64,000 nucleotides of DNA, from NCBI RefSeq assembly GCF_016921115.1, contig NZ_JAFFZS010000027.1, positions 1-64,000 on the forward strand, read 5' to 3'. Both the position numbers and the translations under genes were made by a program. The notes beneath the pieces are model-generated. The model had not been told where the DNA came from. It ran no database searches and saw only the letters and a list, made by a program, of their open reading frames with translations. Position 1 is the stretch's first letter, and each line of letters opens with the position of its first letter. The DNA is from Streptomyces actuosus. GTDB lineage: Bacteria > Actinomycetota > Actinomycetes > Streptomycetales > Streptomycetaceae. Shown here piece by piece: positions 23,476 through 31,709 of the stretch.

Positions 23476-24962
23476 GCGGTGCCCCCGGTGGCCAGGAGCC
23501 GACGGTCCGCCTTGCCGCCGCGTGTGGTGGGCAGGGCGTCCAGCCGCAGGAACCGGCGCGGCATCAGGTGCGGCGGCAGGGTCCTGGCGAGGTGGCCGCG
23601 CAGCTGGGCGTCCGTGGTGGCGGACAGGTCGCCGGTGAGGTGGGCGATCAGGTGGACGCGCCCCCGGTCGTCGGTGTGCGGTGTCACCACCGCGCCGGTG
23701 ACGTCGGGGTGGGCCAGCAGAGGTCCCTCGATCTCCGCCGGGTCCACCCGGTATCCGCGGATCTTGATCTGCCGGTCGGTGCGACCGACGTAGTGGAGTC
23801 CTCCGGGTCCCCACCGGCCGAGGTCGCCCGTGCGGTACAGGCGGGCGCCGGGCGGGCCGCAGGGGTCGGGGACGAAGCACTCGGCCGTGCGGGACGGGCG
23901 CCCGCCGTAGCCGCGGGCCACGCCCGCTCCCCCGATGTACACCTCGCCGACCGTGCCGTCGGCCACCGGCGCCAGATCCCCGTCCAGCACGCGGACCACG
24001 GTGCCGGCGCGGGGCGTGCCCACGAGGTCGGCGGAGGGGTCCGGCGGGACGGGCACGCTGTGCCGGGTCGTGGTCATGGTGCACTCGGTCGGGCCGTACT
24101 GGTTGACGAGTCGGCCGGGCACGACGGCGCGTCCGCCGGCGGCGAGGAAGGGCCGCAGGGACTCGCCGCTGGAGGCGACCAGGGTGACGCCGGCCAGCGG
24201 GTCGGGGATCCCGGGCTGCGCCGCGAGGTGCGACAGGAACGAGGGGGTCGTGCTGAGGAGGGCCGTCACCCGGTGCTCGCGGACGGTGCCGGCGAACTCC
24301 TCGGGGCGCAGCAGCCGGGCGCGCTCCACGATCACCAGGCGGGCCCCGGCCAGCAGTGGTGCGAAGGTGTCCCGGATCGAGGCGTCGTAGCCCAGCGGTG
24401 CGGTCTGGAGGGCCACGCTGTCCGGGCCGAGGTCGAACGCCCGTGCGGTGTCGCGCAGATAGGTGTCGAGGGCGTGGTGCTCGACCAGGACGGCGTCGGG
24501 TCGGCCGGTGCTGCCGGAGGTGTGGCTGACGTAGGCGAGTGCCCGCGGGTCGACCCGTCCCTGTGGCGGTGGGGCCCCGGTGGGCCCGGGCCCGTCCAGT
24601 GCGAGGACCGGGACGCCCAGGTCCAGGGTCGGGGCCAGGGCCGTGTGGGCGAGCAGCAGCCGGGCGCCGCCGCTGCGGGCGAAGGCTGCCAGCCGGTCGC
24701 GGGGCTGGCCGACGTCCAGGGTGAGGAAGGCGGCGCCGCAGCGCAGCACCGCGGCCATGGCGGCGACGGCGTCGGTGCCGGGCGCGACGGCGACGGCGCA
24801 GACCGTCTCCGGGCGGGCGCCGTGGGCCCGCAGCAGCCGCGCGATCTCCTCGATGCGGGCGGCGAGCCGGCTGTACGTCACCTCGCCCTCGGGTGTGGCG
24901 AGCGCGATGCGGTCGGGGTGCCGGGCGGCGTGTGCGGCGATGTCGTCGGCGATCGTGCGCAT
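23472..24962 (-). CDS. Free-standing NRPS adenylation enzyme
   Basis: A 496-residue stand-alone A domain. It has an A3-type motif HTSGSTGRPDAVLVEH near residue 155 (Asp-Ala where most have Lys-Gly), A5 NQYGPTE, A7 YRTGDLGRWG, A8 GRTDRQIKIRGYRVDPAEIE, and the A10 lysine in TTRGGKADRRLL. The pocket Asp equivalent to Asp235 is present (GYDASIRD), so an alpha-amino acid is expected. My manual ten-residue code is about D-A-R-L-L-A-Q-M-T-K, matching no code I know; treat it as approximate. It presumably loads the free carrier protein in the same operon. Its start overlaps the LanB-type stop (TGATG) and its stop overlaps the PLP-enzyme start. Confidence 0.88.
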   Translation of the reverse strand: MRTIADDIAAHAARHPDRIALATPEGEVTYSRLAARIEEIARLLRAHGARPETVCAVAVAPGTDAVAAMAAVLRCGAAFLTLDVGQPRDRLAAFARSGGARLLLAHTALAPTLDLGVPVLALDGPGPTGAPPPQGRVDPRALAYVSHTSGSTGRPDAVLVEHHALDTYLRDTARAFDLGPDSVALQTAPLGYDASIRDTFAPLLAGARLVIVERARLLRPEEFAGTVREHRVTALLSTTPSFLSHLAAQPGIPDPLAGVTLVASSGESLRPFLAAGGRAVVPGRLVNQYGPTECTMTTTRHSVPVPPDPSADLVGTPRAGTVVRVLDGDLAPVADGTVGEVYIGGAGVARGYGGRPSRTAECFVPDPCGPPGARLYRTGDLGRWGPGGLHYVGRTDRQIKIRGYRVDPAEIEGPLLAHPDVTGAVVTPHTDDRGRVHLIAHLTGDLSATTDAQLRGHLARTLPPHLMPRRFLRLDALPTTRGGKADRRLLATGGTA

Positions 24963-27286
24963 CACGCGGCCCCCTCGCCGGTGACGGTCCGGTCGACGGC
25001 GACGAAGCGGAGTTCGGAGGTGTAGCGGCGTCCCTCGTCGTCGGTGAGCCATGCCTGTTCGGGGGTGGGCAGCATCTCGCTGACCTTGAGGCGGGCGTCC
25101 GGATCCTTGCGGGCGAGCCGGCGGGCCGCCTTGGCGAGGATGGTGACGTACACGGGACTGTCGAAGTCGACGTAGAAGGGGCGGGGTTCGGTCGGCGAGA
25201 CCACGAACACGAAGCGGGGCAGTTCGTGCCGGCGCTGCCAGTGCCGGGCGCGGACGAAGCGGGCGGCCTCCGCCTTCTCGTCGGCGAAATCGACGTCGGC
25301 GACCGGTAGTTGCCAGGACTCGCGGGCGACGATCATGCGGTCCACGGTGATGCGCGGGGTGTGCGCGCCCTCGGGACGGAGGGTGAAGCGGTCCATGACG
25401 CGCTGGGTGAGGGTGTTGGCGTAGGCGTCGAGCAGGTCGTGCGCGGTGCCGTCGGGCAGGACCGCGGCCAGCCGGCCGTCCCGGTCCTCGACGGTGACGT
25501 CGGCACCGAGGACCGTGCGCGGGCGGTACGGGTCGCCGGTCTGGTCGACGAGGGCCACATAGGGGTCCTCGGGCCGGTCCAGGGAGGGCCTGCTGCGGGT
25601 GGACCACTTCCGGGGCAGTTCCTTGGGCAGCATGGGCAGCAGACGCGGGCCCGGGAAGTCGCGGGTGGTCTCGGCCAGCAGCGTGTCCGGGTCGGGATGC
25701 TGGTGCACGAACAGGGAGGCGCCCATCGTGTTCAGTGCGCAGTGCATCTCGCCGAGGACGAGCTGCACGTCGCCCCGGGCGAGCGCGATCTCGTCGTCGG
25801 CGATCACCAGCACGTCGGGGCTGATGTAGCGGGCCAGCGACCAGCCGTCGCCCGGCTCGTCGAACTCGCGACGCACCCGTTCGGCCAGGTCGGCCATGGC
25901 CAGCCGGACCCGGCGCGCGCCGGTGGGAAGGTCGAGGACGCGGGCCCATTTGGCGCGCAGTTCGGCCTGGACGGCGTCGATCAGGTCGCCGGCGTCCGGG
26001 TGGGGCGAGGGCAGGGTGTGCAGCCACAGGGTGCCCAGGTCCACCGTCTGCCCGGTGGCGCGCAGTCCGTCGTACACGCTGCGGAGGCGGACGCGGATGG
26101 CGTCGGCGAACCGGTTCGTCATCCAGCGGGCGGCCGTGAGGCACAGCTGCAGGGGTTCCAGGTGGGTCAGCAGTCCGGCGCCGGCGGTGGCGGTCGCCGC
26201 CCGCCGGGCGTCGGAGTACACCAGTCCGCGGCAGGGCGCGGTGCGTTCGCCCTTGACCCGCTGCGCCTCGCTGTCGGTGAGCGCGGCGAAGTCGGCCTCC
26301 AGGGCGCCGATCGCGGCGGTCAGCGCGTCGGCGTCGGTGCCGGCGGCGCGTACGCCGTCCCGGCCGCGTTCCAGCACGGCGAGCCGGTCCAGGGCCCGGG
26401 TGCGGGCGGTGGTGTCGGGGACGCGTTCGAGGATGTCGCGCAGGGCGCGGTCGGGGTGGGTGGCGGCGGGAACCTCCAGGCGCCAGTGCACCCAGCGGCG
26501 GGCCACCAGCTCGCCCAGGATGCGGCCGACCTCGTCCGCGGCCAGGCCCAGCTCGGTGGCGATCGCGGCCGGGTGCAGAGTCCCGTCGCACCGCTTCAGC
26601 ACGGCCAGTTCGGCCGCGCCGATCGGCTGGGCGGGGCGCCCGGGGACCCGGACCGTGCCGTCGGCGCAGCGTACGAACGACACCCGGCGCGGCGGGATCC
26701 AGCGCATCAGCTCGGGGTCCTCGGCGAGGACCTTCGCGAGGGCGTCGACGGCCCAGCCGGAGAAGTAGACCTCCTGCTCGGCGAGGAAGTCCTGCCCGGG
26801 GTCCACGATCACGGCTCCCGGTGCGGCGGGTTCCCAGTGGCCCCAGCCGACGGGGCCGAAGAAACCGATGGTGTCGTTCTTGACGCAGAACCGCTGCCAG
26901 TAGTGCGCGACGAGTTCCTCCCGCTGACGGGGCATGCTGCTGCGGCTGTCGGTGCCCGGGGTCCAGCGCAGGAACGGCGCGATGCCGGTGCGCAGGACGG
27001 CGGGGTTCTGCCAGGCGAGGGCCGCCTGGAAGCGGGGCTGGGCGGCGATCTCCCGCAGGTGCCCGGCGGTGCGGACGGCGGCCGCGGCGAGGTCGTCGGT
27101 GAAGGCCTGCCACTCGGGTCCGGACAGCTCGGTGCCGGGGCCGAACTTGTCGGCTGCCTCGGCCAGCCCGGGCGGGGCGAGGCGCAGCACGCCGTCGGCG
27201 GGGAAGCCGGGCCCGCGCAGCGCGAACTGCTCCCACAGCCGCCAGCCTCCGCCCGGCAGCAGGACAGGTGCGTGCTCGTCCGACAT
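24962..27286 (-). CDS. LanB-type protein (lantibiotic dehydratase N-terminal/PEARL-like), copy 2
   Basis: A 774-residue paralog of the LanB-type protein encoded at 19741-22038 and first gene of the operon. It shares SRSSMPRQREELVAHYWQRF and KNDTIGFFGPVGWGHW near residues 110-145, NTMGASLFVHQHPDPDTLLA, and LPRFVFVVSPTEPRPFYVDF near the C-terminus. Like its paralog it lacks the SpaB_C elimination domain, so simple Ser/Thr dehydration is not expected from it. Two different copies in one operon suggest two sequential aminoacyl-tRNA-dependent additions or a heterodimer (inference). It is coupled to the adenylation gene by a one-base overlap. Confidence 0.85.
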   Translation of the reverse strand: MSDEHAPVLLPGGGWRLWEQFALRGPGFPADGVLRLAPPGLAEAADKFGPGTELSGPEWQAFTDDLAAAAVRTAGHLREIAAQPRFQAALAWQNPAVLRTGIAPFLRWTPGTDSRSSMPRQREELVAHYWQRFCVKNDTIGFFGPVGWGHWEPAAPGAVIVDPGQDFLAEQEVYFSGWAVDALAKVLAEDPELMRWIPPRRVSFVRCADGTVRVPGRPAQPIGAAELAVLKRCDGTLHPAAIATELGLAADEVGRILGELVARRWVHWRLEVPAATHPDRALRDILERVPDTTARTRALDRLAVLERGRDGVRAAGTDADALTAAIGALEADFAALTDSEAQRVKGERTAPCRGLVYSDARRAATATAGAGLLTHLEPLQLCLTAARWMTNRFADAIRVRLRSVYDGLRATGQTVDLGTLWLHTLPSPHPDAGDLIDAVQAELRAKWARVLDLPTGARRVRLAMADLAERVRREFDEPGDGWSLARYISPDVLVIADDEIALARGDVQLVLGEMHCALNTMGASLFVHQHPDPDTLLAETTRDFPGPRLLPMLPKELPRKWSTRSRPSLDRPEDPYVALVDQTGDPYRPRTVLGADVTVEDRDGRLAAVLPDGTAHDLLDAYANTLTQRVMDRFTLRPEGAHTPRITVDRMIVARESWQLPVADVDFADEKAEAARFVRARHWQRRHELPRFVFVVSPTEPRPFYVDFDSPVYVTILAKAARRLARKDPDARLKVSEMLPTPEQAWLTDDEGRRYTSELRFVAVDRTVTGEGAA
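26847..26988 (-). repeat. 142-bp block nearly identical to 21608-21749
   Basis: Partner copy of the conserved block in the first LanB-type gene, with about three differences in 142 bases. Confidence 0.75.
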
Positions 27287-27544
27287 CGCGTGCTCCTTCC
27301 GAAACGGGGGGTGCGCGGGGATCGCGCGGCTCGGCCGGGCGGCGGGCGCCGCCGGATGCCGGGCGCCCGGCGACCGGACAGCACGGTCCCGCGCCGCGGC
27401 ACCGGGTCACCAGAGAAGATCCGGCAGCAACGCGTGCCCGGAGTTCGGCGCGTTCGTCCCTGACCGGTCGTCCCGGCGCGGGGCACGCTGACCTCGTCGG
27501 CCCCTGCTCTGCGGGCCGGCTCCATCACCTGCGGGAGGTTCACC
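27287..27544. promoter_or_regulatory. Divergent promoter region, LanB operon / mbtH operon
   Basis: These 258 bases separate the divergent starts at 27286 (minus) and 27545 (plus), so they must hold promoters for both units. A 14-bp perfect palindrome (gccgggcgcccggc) lies at 27358-27371 and could be an operator, though GC-rich palindromes are frequent by chance here. No convincing -10/-35 pair was identified. GGGAGG at about 27531 is the ribosome-binding site of the MbtH gene. Confidence 0.5.
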
Positions 27545-27796
27545 GTGACGCAATCCGACTCCGCGATCCGCACGGGCGGCGAGATGGCCTGCCCGGACAC
27601 CGACGAGATGTACCTCGTGGTGCGCAACGACGAGGAGCAGTACTCGATCTGGCGGGCGGACCGCGCGCTGCCGGCCGGATGGCACCCGGACGGGCGGCGC
27701 GGCACCCGGCAGGAATGCCTGGACCACATCGACGCCGTCTGGACGGACATGCGCCCGCTCAGCCTGCGCCGCCGGCTGGCCGGGGCCGATGTCTGA
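27545..27796 (+). CDS. MbtH-family protein
   Basis: An 83-residue MbtH-like protein with the family signature: DEEQYSIWRADRALPAGWHP, a CLDHIDAVWTDMRPLSLRRR tail and conserved tryptophans. MbtH proteins bind and activate NRPS adenylation domains. The single copy could serve both NRPSs and the free A enzyme. The GTG at 27545 follows a GGGAGG ribosome-binding site; an in-frame ATG at ECP-proximal EMACPD is an alternative that would shorten the N-terminus. The stop lies inside the next gene, overlapping it by eight bases. Confidence 0.92.
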   Translation: MTQSDSAIRTGGEMACPDTDEMYLVVRNDEEQYSIWRADRALPAGWHPDGRRGTRQECLDHIDAVWTDMRPLSLRRRLAGADV

Positions 27797-28571
27797 GTCC
27801 CGTCCGGGTCCGCTGCTCGCCCCGCCGGCGCACGCCCCGCCGGCGCTGTCCCTGCCCGAACGGCTGCGCCCGGCCGTCATGGACCTGTCCGGACTGCGGT
27901 CCGGCGGCCCCGTCGCGCGCCCGCGTGGATCGCGCCGCCCGCTGGAGCTCTATCTGGCGGAGGTGGGGAGCCAGGACCGTCTGGCGCTGCGGCGGGCGCG
28001 GGAGCTGTTGGACGCCGAGGAACGGGCGCGGGCGTCCGCCTTCCACCGTCCCCGGGACCGTGACGCCTACGTGGTGGCGCACGCGGCGTTGCGGGGCGTG
28101 CTCAGCACGCTGATGGGCGTCCCGGCCGACGCGCTGCCGCTCGTGCGCGAGCCGTGCCCGGGATGCGGAGGACCGCACGGCCGGCCCGCGCTGCGTTCCC
28201 GCGACGTGCACTTCTCGCTGTCGCACAGCGGGGACCTGGTGATGGTGGCGCTCGCACCGACCCCCGTCGGTGTGGACGTGGAGGGGCTGGCCACCGCCCG
28301 GGCGGTGCTCGACGCCCGGCCCGCGCTGCACGTGGCGGAGGCGGAGGAGCTGGCGCTGCTGCCCCTGCACGAGCGCCCGGTGGCCTTCACCCGGACCTGG
28401 GTCCGCAAGGAGGCCTACCTCAAGGGTCTGGGCACGGGGCTGGTGCGGGACCCCTCCCTGGACTACGTCGGCACCGGGCCGCGGCCGGCCGCTCCGGCTG
28501 CGGAGTGGACCCTGCGGGACGTCCTCGTCCCGCACGGGTACGCGGCGGCGGTGGCCCTGCGGACGGGGTGA
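27789..28571 (+). CDS. Sfp-type 4'-phosphopantetheinyl transferase
   Basis: A 260-residue phosphopantetheinyl transferase. Core motifs are HFSLSHSGDLVMVALAP near residue 145, the Mg-binding VGVDVEGL near 163, and FTRTWVRKEAYLKGLGTGL near 200 (W-x-x-K-E-A-x-x-K). A CPGCGGPHGRP segment is typical of actinomycete members. It converts apo carrier domains to holo forms using coenzyme A and is the obvious activator for the free carrier protein and the four NRPS carrier domains. It overlaps the MbtH gene by eight bases and is followed by a strong terminator. Confidence 0.92.
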   Translation: MSESRPGPLLAPPAHAPPALSLPERLRPAVMDLSGLRSGGPVARPRGSRRPLELYLAEVGSQDRLALRRARELLDAEERARASAFHRPRDRDAYVVAHAALRGVLSTLMGVPADALPLVREPCPGCGGPHGRPALRSRDVHFSLSHSGDLVMVALAPTPVGVDVEGLATARAVLDARPALHVAEAEELALLPLHERPVAFTRTWVRKEAYLKGLGTGLVRDPSLDYVGTGPRPAAPAAEWTLRDVLVPHGYAAAVALRTG

Positions 28572-28589
28572 GGGCACCCGACGGGAGAG

Positions 28590-28620
28590 AGCGGGGACCG
28601 GCCAGTGGCCGGTCCCCGCT
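28590..28620 (+). terminator. Strong stem-loop terminator, 14-bp perfect stem
   Basis: agcggggaccggcc (28590-28603) pairs perfectly with ggccggtccccgct (28607-28620) around a 3-base loop, 18 bases after the phosphopantetheinyl transferase stop. It ends the mbtH/transferase transcript. Confidence 0.8.
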
Positions 28621-28692
28621 CCGCGTGTCCGGGCGCGCCCCGATGCGGGCCCGGCCTTCACGGATTCGCCACGCCGGGTGGGCCCCCCGCGC

Positions 28693-28698
28693 TATGAT
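28693..28698 (+). promoter_or_regulatory. -10 box of a probable leaderless promoter
   Basis: TATGAT at 28693-28698 is an excellent -10 box and the GTG at 28706 sits where transcription would begin. No obvious -35 box at the right distance. This decides for GTG 28706 over the in-frame ATG at 28694, which lies inside the -10 box. Confidence 0.55.
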
Positions 28699-28705
28699 CA
28701 CGCGC

Positions 28706-29446
28706 GTGACCGCTCCGGAACCGACCGTCCTCGCCACCTCCGGGGGCCACCGCGTCGGCACGCGCACCCGGGTGGTCTTCGATGCCCTGGTCCACCATGC
28801 GGTAGACCTCTCCGGTGTGCACGGCAGGCGTCCGCGCATCCTCTACGTCGGTACGGCGACGGGGGACGCCGAGCACGTGACGGCGCGCGTGGCGGAGGCG
28901 GCCCGGGTGGCGGGTTTCGACCTCACCCCCCTGTACCTGTTCCCCATGCCGAACGTCGAGGACGTGGAGGACACGGTCCTGGACCACGACGTCGTCTGGG
29001 TGATGGGCGGTTCGGTGGCCAACCTGCTCGCCGTGTGGCGGGTGCACGGCCTGGATGCGATCATGCGGCGGGCGTGGCGGGCGGGCGTGGTGCTCGCCGG
29101 CGTCAGCGCGGGGTCCATCTGCTGGTACGAGGGCGGCGCGACCGACTCCTTCGGGCCCGAACTGCACCCGGTCACCGGCGGGTTGGGCCTGCTGCCGTAC
29201 GGCAACGGGGTGCACTACGACTCCGACGCGGGCCGGCGCCCGCTGATCCACCGGATGGTCGCCGAGGGTGCCTTCGGCACGGCCCACTGCACCGACGACG
29301 GGGTGGGCCTGGTGTATCGGGGCACCGAGTTGGTCGAGGCCGTGGCGGAGCTGCCGGGCAAGGGCGCCTACGTCGTCGGCCGCTCGGGCACCGGTGTCGT
29401 CGAGGAGCGGATCGAACCGCGGCTGCTGTCCACGCCCCGGTTCTGA
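28706..29446 (+). CDS. Peptidase E / S51-type class I amidotransferase-like protein
   Basis: A 246-residue protein of the peptidase E (dipeptidase E, S51) family. The nucleophile elbow is LAGVSAGSICWYEGGATDSF near residue 133 with Ser in GVSAGS, and preceding strands VVWVMGGSVANLLAVWR and ILYVGTATGD fit the glutamine-amidotransferase-like fold. A late His in GTAHCTDDGVGLVY may complete the catalytic site. Peptidase E cleaves Asp-Xaa dipeptides; other members include cyanophycinase. It is probably cytoplasmic. It lies between a strong terminator and a convergent regulator gene, so it may be incidental, although a peptidase in a peptide cluster could process or protect against the product. Confidence 0.82.
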   Translation: MTAPEPTVLATSGGHRVGTRTRVVFDALVHHAVDLSGVHGRRPRILYVGTATGDAEHVTARVAEAARVAGFDLTPLYLFPMPNVEDVEDTVLDHDVVWVMGGSVANLLAVWRVHGLDAIMRRAWRAGVVLAGVSAGSICWYEGGATDSFGPELHPVTGGLGLLPYGNGVHYDSDAGRRPLIHRMVAEGAFGTAHCTDDGVGLVYRGTELVEAVAELPGKGAYVVGRSGTGVVEERIEPRLLSTPRF

Positions 29447-29470
29447 CGCGGTCCGCCACCGGCGACCGCG
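29447..29470 (+). terminator. Stem-loop after the peptidase E gene
   Basis: cgcggtc (29447-29453) and gaccgcg (29464-29470) form a 7-bp stem with a 10-base loop immediately after the stop. It lies between convergent genes. Confidence 0.45.
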
Positions 29471-29602
29471 CGGGGGGCGGCTGACCGTTCGGGGGCGGCG
29501 GAAGACCGGCGCCCGCCGCTCAGGTCTCCCGCCGCCCGAGTCTCCCGCCGTCCACCTGCCCCTTCGCCCGTGCGTCACGCGCCGTGCGGGGGCCTCGGTG
29601 GG

Positions 29603-30586
29603 TCAGACCAGGCCGTGCCGGACCGCGCGGGCCACGGCGTGCGCGCGGTTGCGGGCCTGGAGGCGCGCCATGATCTCGTAGATGACGTTCTTCACGGTGT
29701 GCTCGGAGCAGCCCAGCAGCCGCGCGATGCCCGCGTTGGCGTGGCCCTCGGCCATCAGGCGCAGCACAGAGATCTGACGTGACGTCAACTCCCCTACCCG
29801 GGGCTCGCGATGGTCCGTCCGGTCGTCCGACGGCCCGTTGGCCAGCAGGTGCGACAGTTCCGGGTAGGGGATGCTCGGGTGCGGGTCCACGGCACGCCGG
29901 GCGGCGGCCGTCAGGCTCTCCGGAGTGAGGTCCGCGCTCCGCACGACGACCGCGCCCGCGCGCAGGGCCCGGAGCAGACCGGCACGGCTGACGGTGTCGC
30001 ACACGAGCAGCAGCGGTCCGGGTCCGGGGTCCTTCCGGCCGCTCAGTGCCCGTTCGGTGTCCTCCACCACGACGACGGTGACCGTGCCGGTGCCGCCCGG
30101 CCCGTCCGCGCAGCACAGGCCGGCCCGACGGGCGACGGCGCGGACGCGGTCGGCACCGCGACCGGGGAGCACGTGCAGCGGCACGGAAACGCCGACCGCA
30201 CCGGACGCGCCGGGGCCGGCGGCCCGGACGGGTTCGGCGGACGCCGCCACGGGGAACGGGTCGGGTTCCGCCGACGGGACGGAGCGGGCGGGCGCGAAAG
30301 GCCCGGTGGGCAGGGCGGGTTCGGCGGACGTGGCAGGTCCCGCGCGCACGGCGGGTCCGGCAGAGGCGGCCGGGCCGGCAGGCTCGGGAGGTCCGACCGG
30401 CGGGACAGGTCCGGCAGGCGCGAAAGGTGGGGCGAGAAGGGGAAGTTCGGCAGACACGACAGACTCCGCGAGCACGTTGAGTTCGGCGACGACAGCCGGT
30501 CCGGCGGGCGCAGCCGGTCCGGCAGGCACGCGAGGTGCGGTGGGTCCGGCGGGCACGGGCGACTCGGCCGTGAGGGTGGCCGTCAC
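29603..30586 (-). CDS. LuxR-type regulator with a long Pro/Ala/Gly-rich N-terminal insert
   Basis: A 327-residue protein. The C-terminal LuxR/GerE helix-turn-helix is clear: LTSRQISVLRLMAEGHANAG, IARLLGCSEHTVKNVIYEIM, RNRAHAVARAVRHGLV. The middle region (about 150-240) resembles a degenerate receiver domain. Residues 10-135 are a low-complexity tract of PAGP-, AEP- and SAEP-like units, collagen-like in look, absent from the two paralogs in this window and probably disordered. The GTG start overlaps the stop of the upstream LuxR gene (GTGA), so the two are co-expressed and may act together. It is probably a pathway-specific regulator of the surrounding cluster; no kinase partner is present. 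Confidence 0.8.
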   Translation of the reverse strand: MTATLTAESPVPAGPTAPRVPAGPAAPAGPAVVAELNVLAESVVSAELPLLAPPFAPAGPVPPVGPPEPAGPAASAGPAVRAGPATSAEPALPTGPFAPARSVPSAEPDPFPVAASAEPVRAAGPGASGAVGVSVPLHVLPGRGADRVRAVARRAGLCCADGPGGTGTVTVVVVEDTERALSGRKDPGPGPLLLVCDTVSRAGLLRALRAGAVVVRSADLTPESLTAAARRAVDPHPSIPYPELSHLLANGPSDDRTDHREPRVGELTSRQISVLRLMAEGHANAGIARLLGCSEHTVKNVIYEIMARLQARNRAHAVARAVRHGLV

Positions 30587-31194
30587 AGCAGGCCCGCCCG
30601 GAGGGCGTAGGCGACCGCGTGAGCACGGTTGCGCAGCCGGAACCGCTGGGTGATGTCGTGCACGACGGTCGTCACGGTGCGCGGCGAGTAGGCGAGGCGC
30701 TGGGCGATCTCCGCCGTCTCGTGCCCGTCGGCGACCAGGCGCAGCACCGAACGCTCCCGTTCCGACAAGGCGCCACCGGGCCAGCCGCCGTGGCCGCTGC
30801 GGGCGTCGGCCGGGTGCTCCAGGACCTGCTCCAGCAGGTCCGTCGGCAGGGTGCAGTCGTCCTGCGCTGCGGCCAGCACGGCGTGCGCGAGGCGGGAGGT
30901 GTCCGCCTCGCGGCGCAACAGCAGGCCGCGGGCGCCGGCGGCGAGGGCGTGCAGGGCGTCACCGGGGGCGAGGGCGCCGGCCACCAGGACGACGGCGGGG
31001 CGCTGCGGATAGGCGCGGGCGATGCGGACCGTGTCGAGTTCGGCCGGGCCGGTCCGATCCACGGTCAGTACGGCGACCCGGGCATCGCCGGGCTCGCACA
31101 GCGTCAGTTCCTGGCAGGCGAGCAGGGTACTGCGGGTGCCGGCCTCCAGCACCGGGTCGAGGGCGACCACACCGACGGGTACAGGTGCTCCCAT
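30583..31194 (-). CDS. LuxR-type response-regulator-like transcription factor
   Basis: A 203-residue protein with an N-terminal receiver-like domain (VPVGVVALDPVLEAGTRSTL; AVLTVDRTG; VVLVAGALAPGDALHALAAG) and a C-terminal LuxR HTH (LSERERSVLRLVADGHETAE, IAQRLAYSPRTVTTVVHDIT, RNRAHAVAYALRAGLL). Receiver phosphorylation residues are not conserved as expected, so it may be an atypical receiver. ATG 31194 follows AAGGAG. It is first of a two-gene unit with the Pro/Ala-rich LuxR gene and is divergent from the LanM-like gene across a region full of repeats, a natural place for it to bind. Confidence 0.85.
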   Translation of the reverse strand: MGAPVPVGVVALDPVLEAGTRSTLLACQELTLCEPGDARVAVLTVDRTGPAELDTVRIARAYPQRPAVVLVAGALAPGDALHALAAGARGLLLRREADTSRLAHAVLAAAQDDCTLPTDLLEQVLEHPADARSGHGGWPGGALSERERSVLRLVADGHETAEIAQRLAYSPRTVTTVVHDITQRFRLRNRAHAVAYALRAGLL

Positions 31195-31500
31195 CTGCTG
31201 CTCCTTGGAAGGTCGTCCGCCCCGTGGTGAGCACGGCGGGCGGTTCGGGGGGTCTGCACGACACCGTGCGCCGCGCGGGGGTGCGGCAGCATCGGTAGTC
31301 GGTCCCCACCTTTCCCGGTCCCTCCCGCCGGCGGGGACGGGCCGACCCCCGTCGCCCACCGTGCGGGGACCGTCGGGCGGTGGGCGGCGCGCCCGGCGGC
31401 GCTGCTGCGGGTGGGGTGCGTCGGCGTGGCATGGGGGGCTGTCCTACGGCGGGGACGGGATGCGTGCGGCCGGGGCGGGTGGACGCGGCCTGCCCCGGGG

Positions 31501-31560
31501 GTGCTGCGGCCGGTACGGGGGTGCTGCGGCCGGTACGGGGGTGCTGCGGCCGGTACGGGG
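31501..31560. repeat. 20-bp tandem repeat, three perfect copies
   Basis: The unit gtgctgcggccggtacgggg is present three times head to tail at 31501-31520, 31521-31540 and 31541-31560, then breaks into gtgcgcccgcc. It lies about 230 bases before the LanM-like start and 300 bases before the LuxR start. Twenty bases is two helical turns, so copies lie on the same DNA face, consistent with a regulator array. Confidence 0.8.
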
Positions 31561-31709
31561 GTGCGCCCGCCGCCGGCTCGGGGGGTGCGCCCGCACACGG
31601 GGAACGCCGGGCCCGTCGAGCAGCCGGGCCGTGTCGCGTCCGAGGACCGTGGGGAACCGTCGTCGACCTGCGGTTCTCCTCGATGCGGGGCGTGCGTGCG
31701 GTGGCCCTC

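Noticed and set aside
27358..27371. 14-bp palindrome as a proven operator
   Set aside because: GC-only palindromes of this length recur by chance in this composition; kept only as a note in the divergent promoter region.
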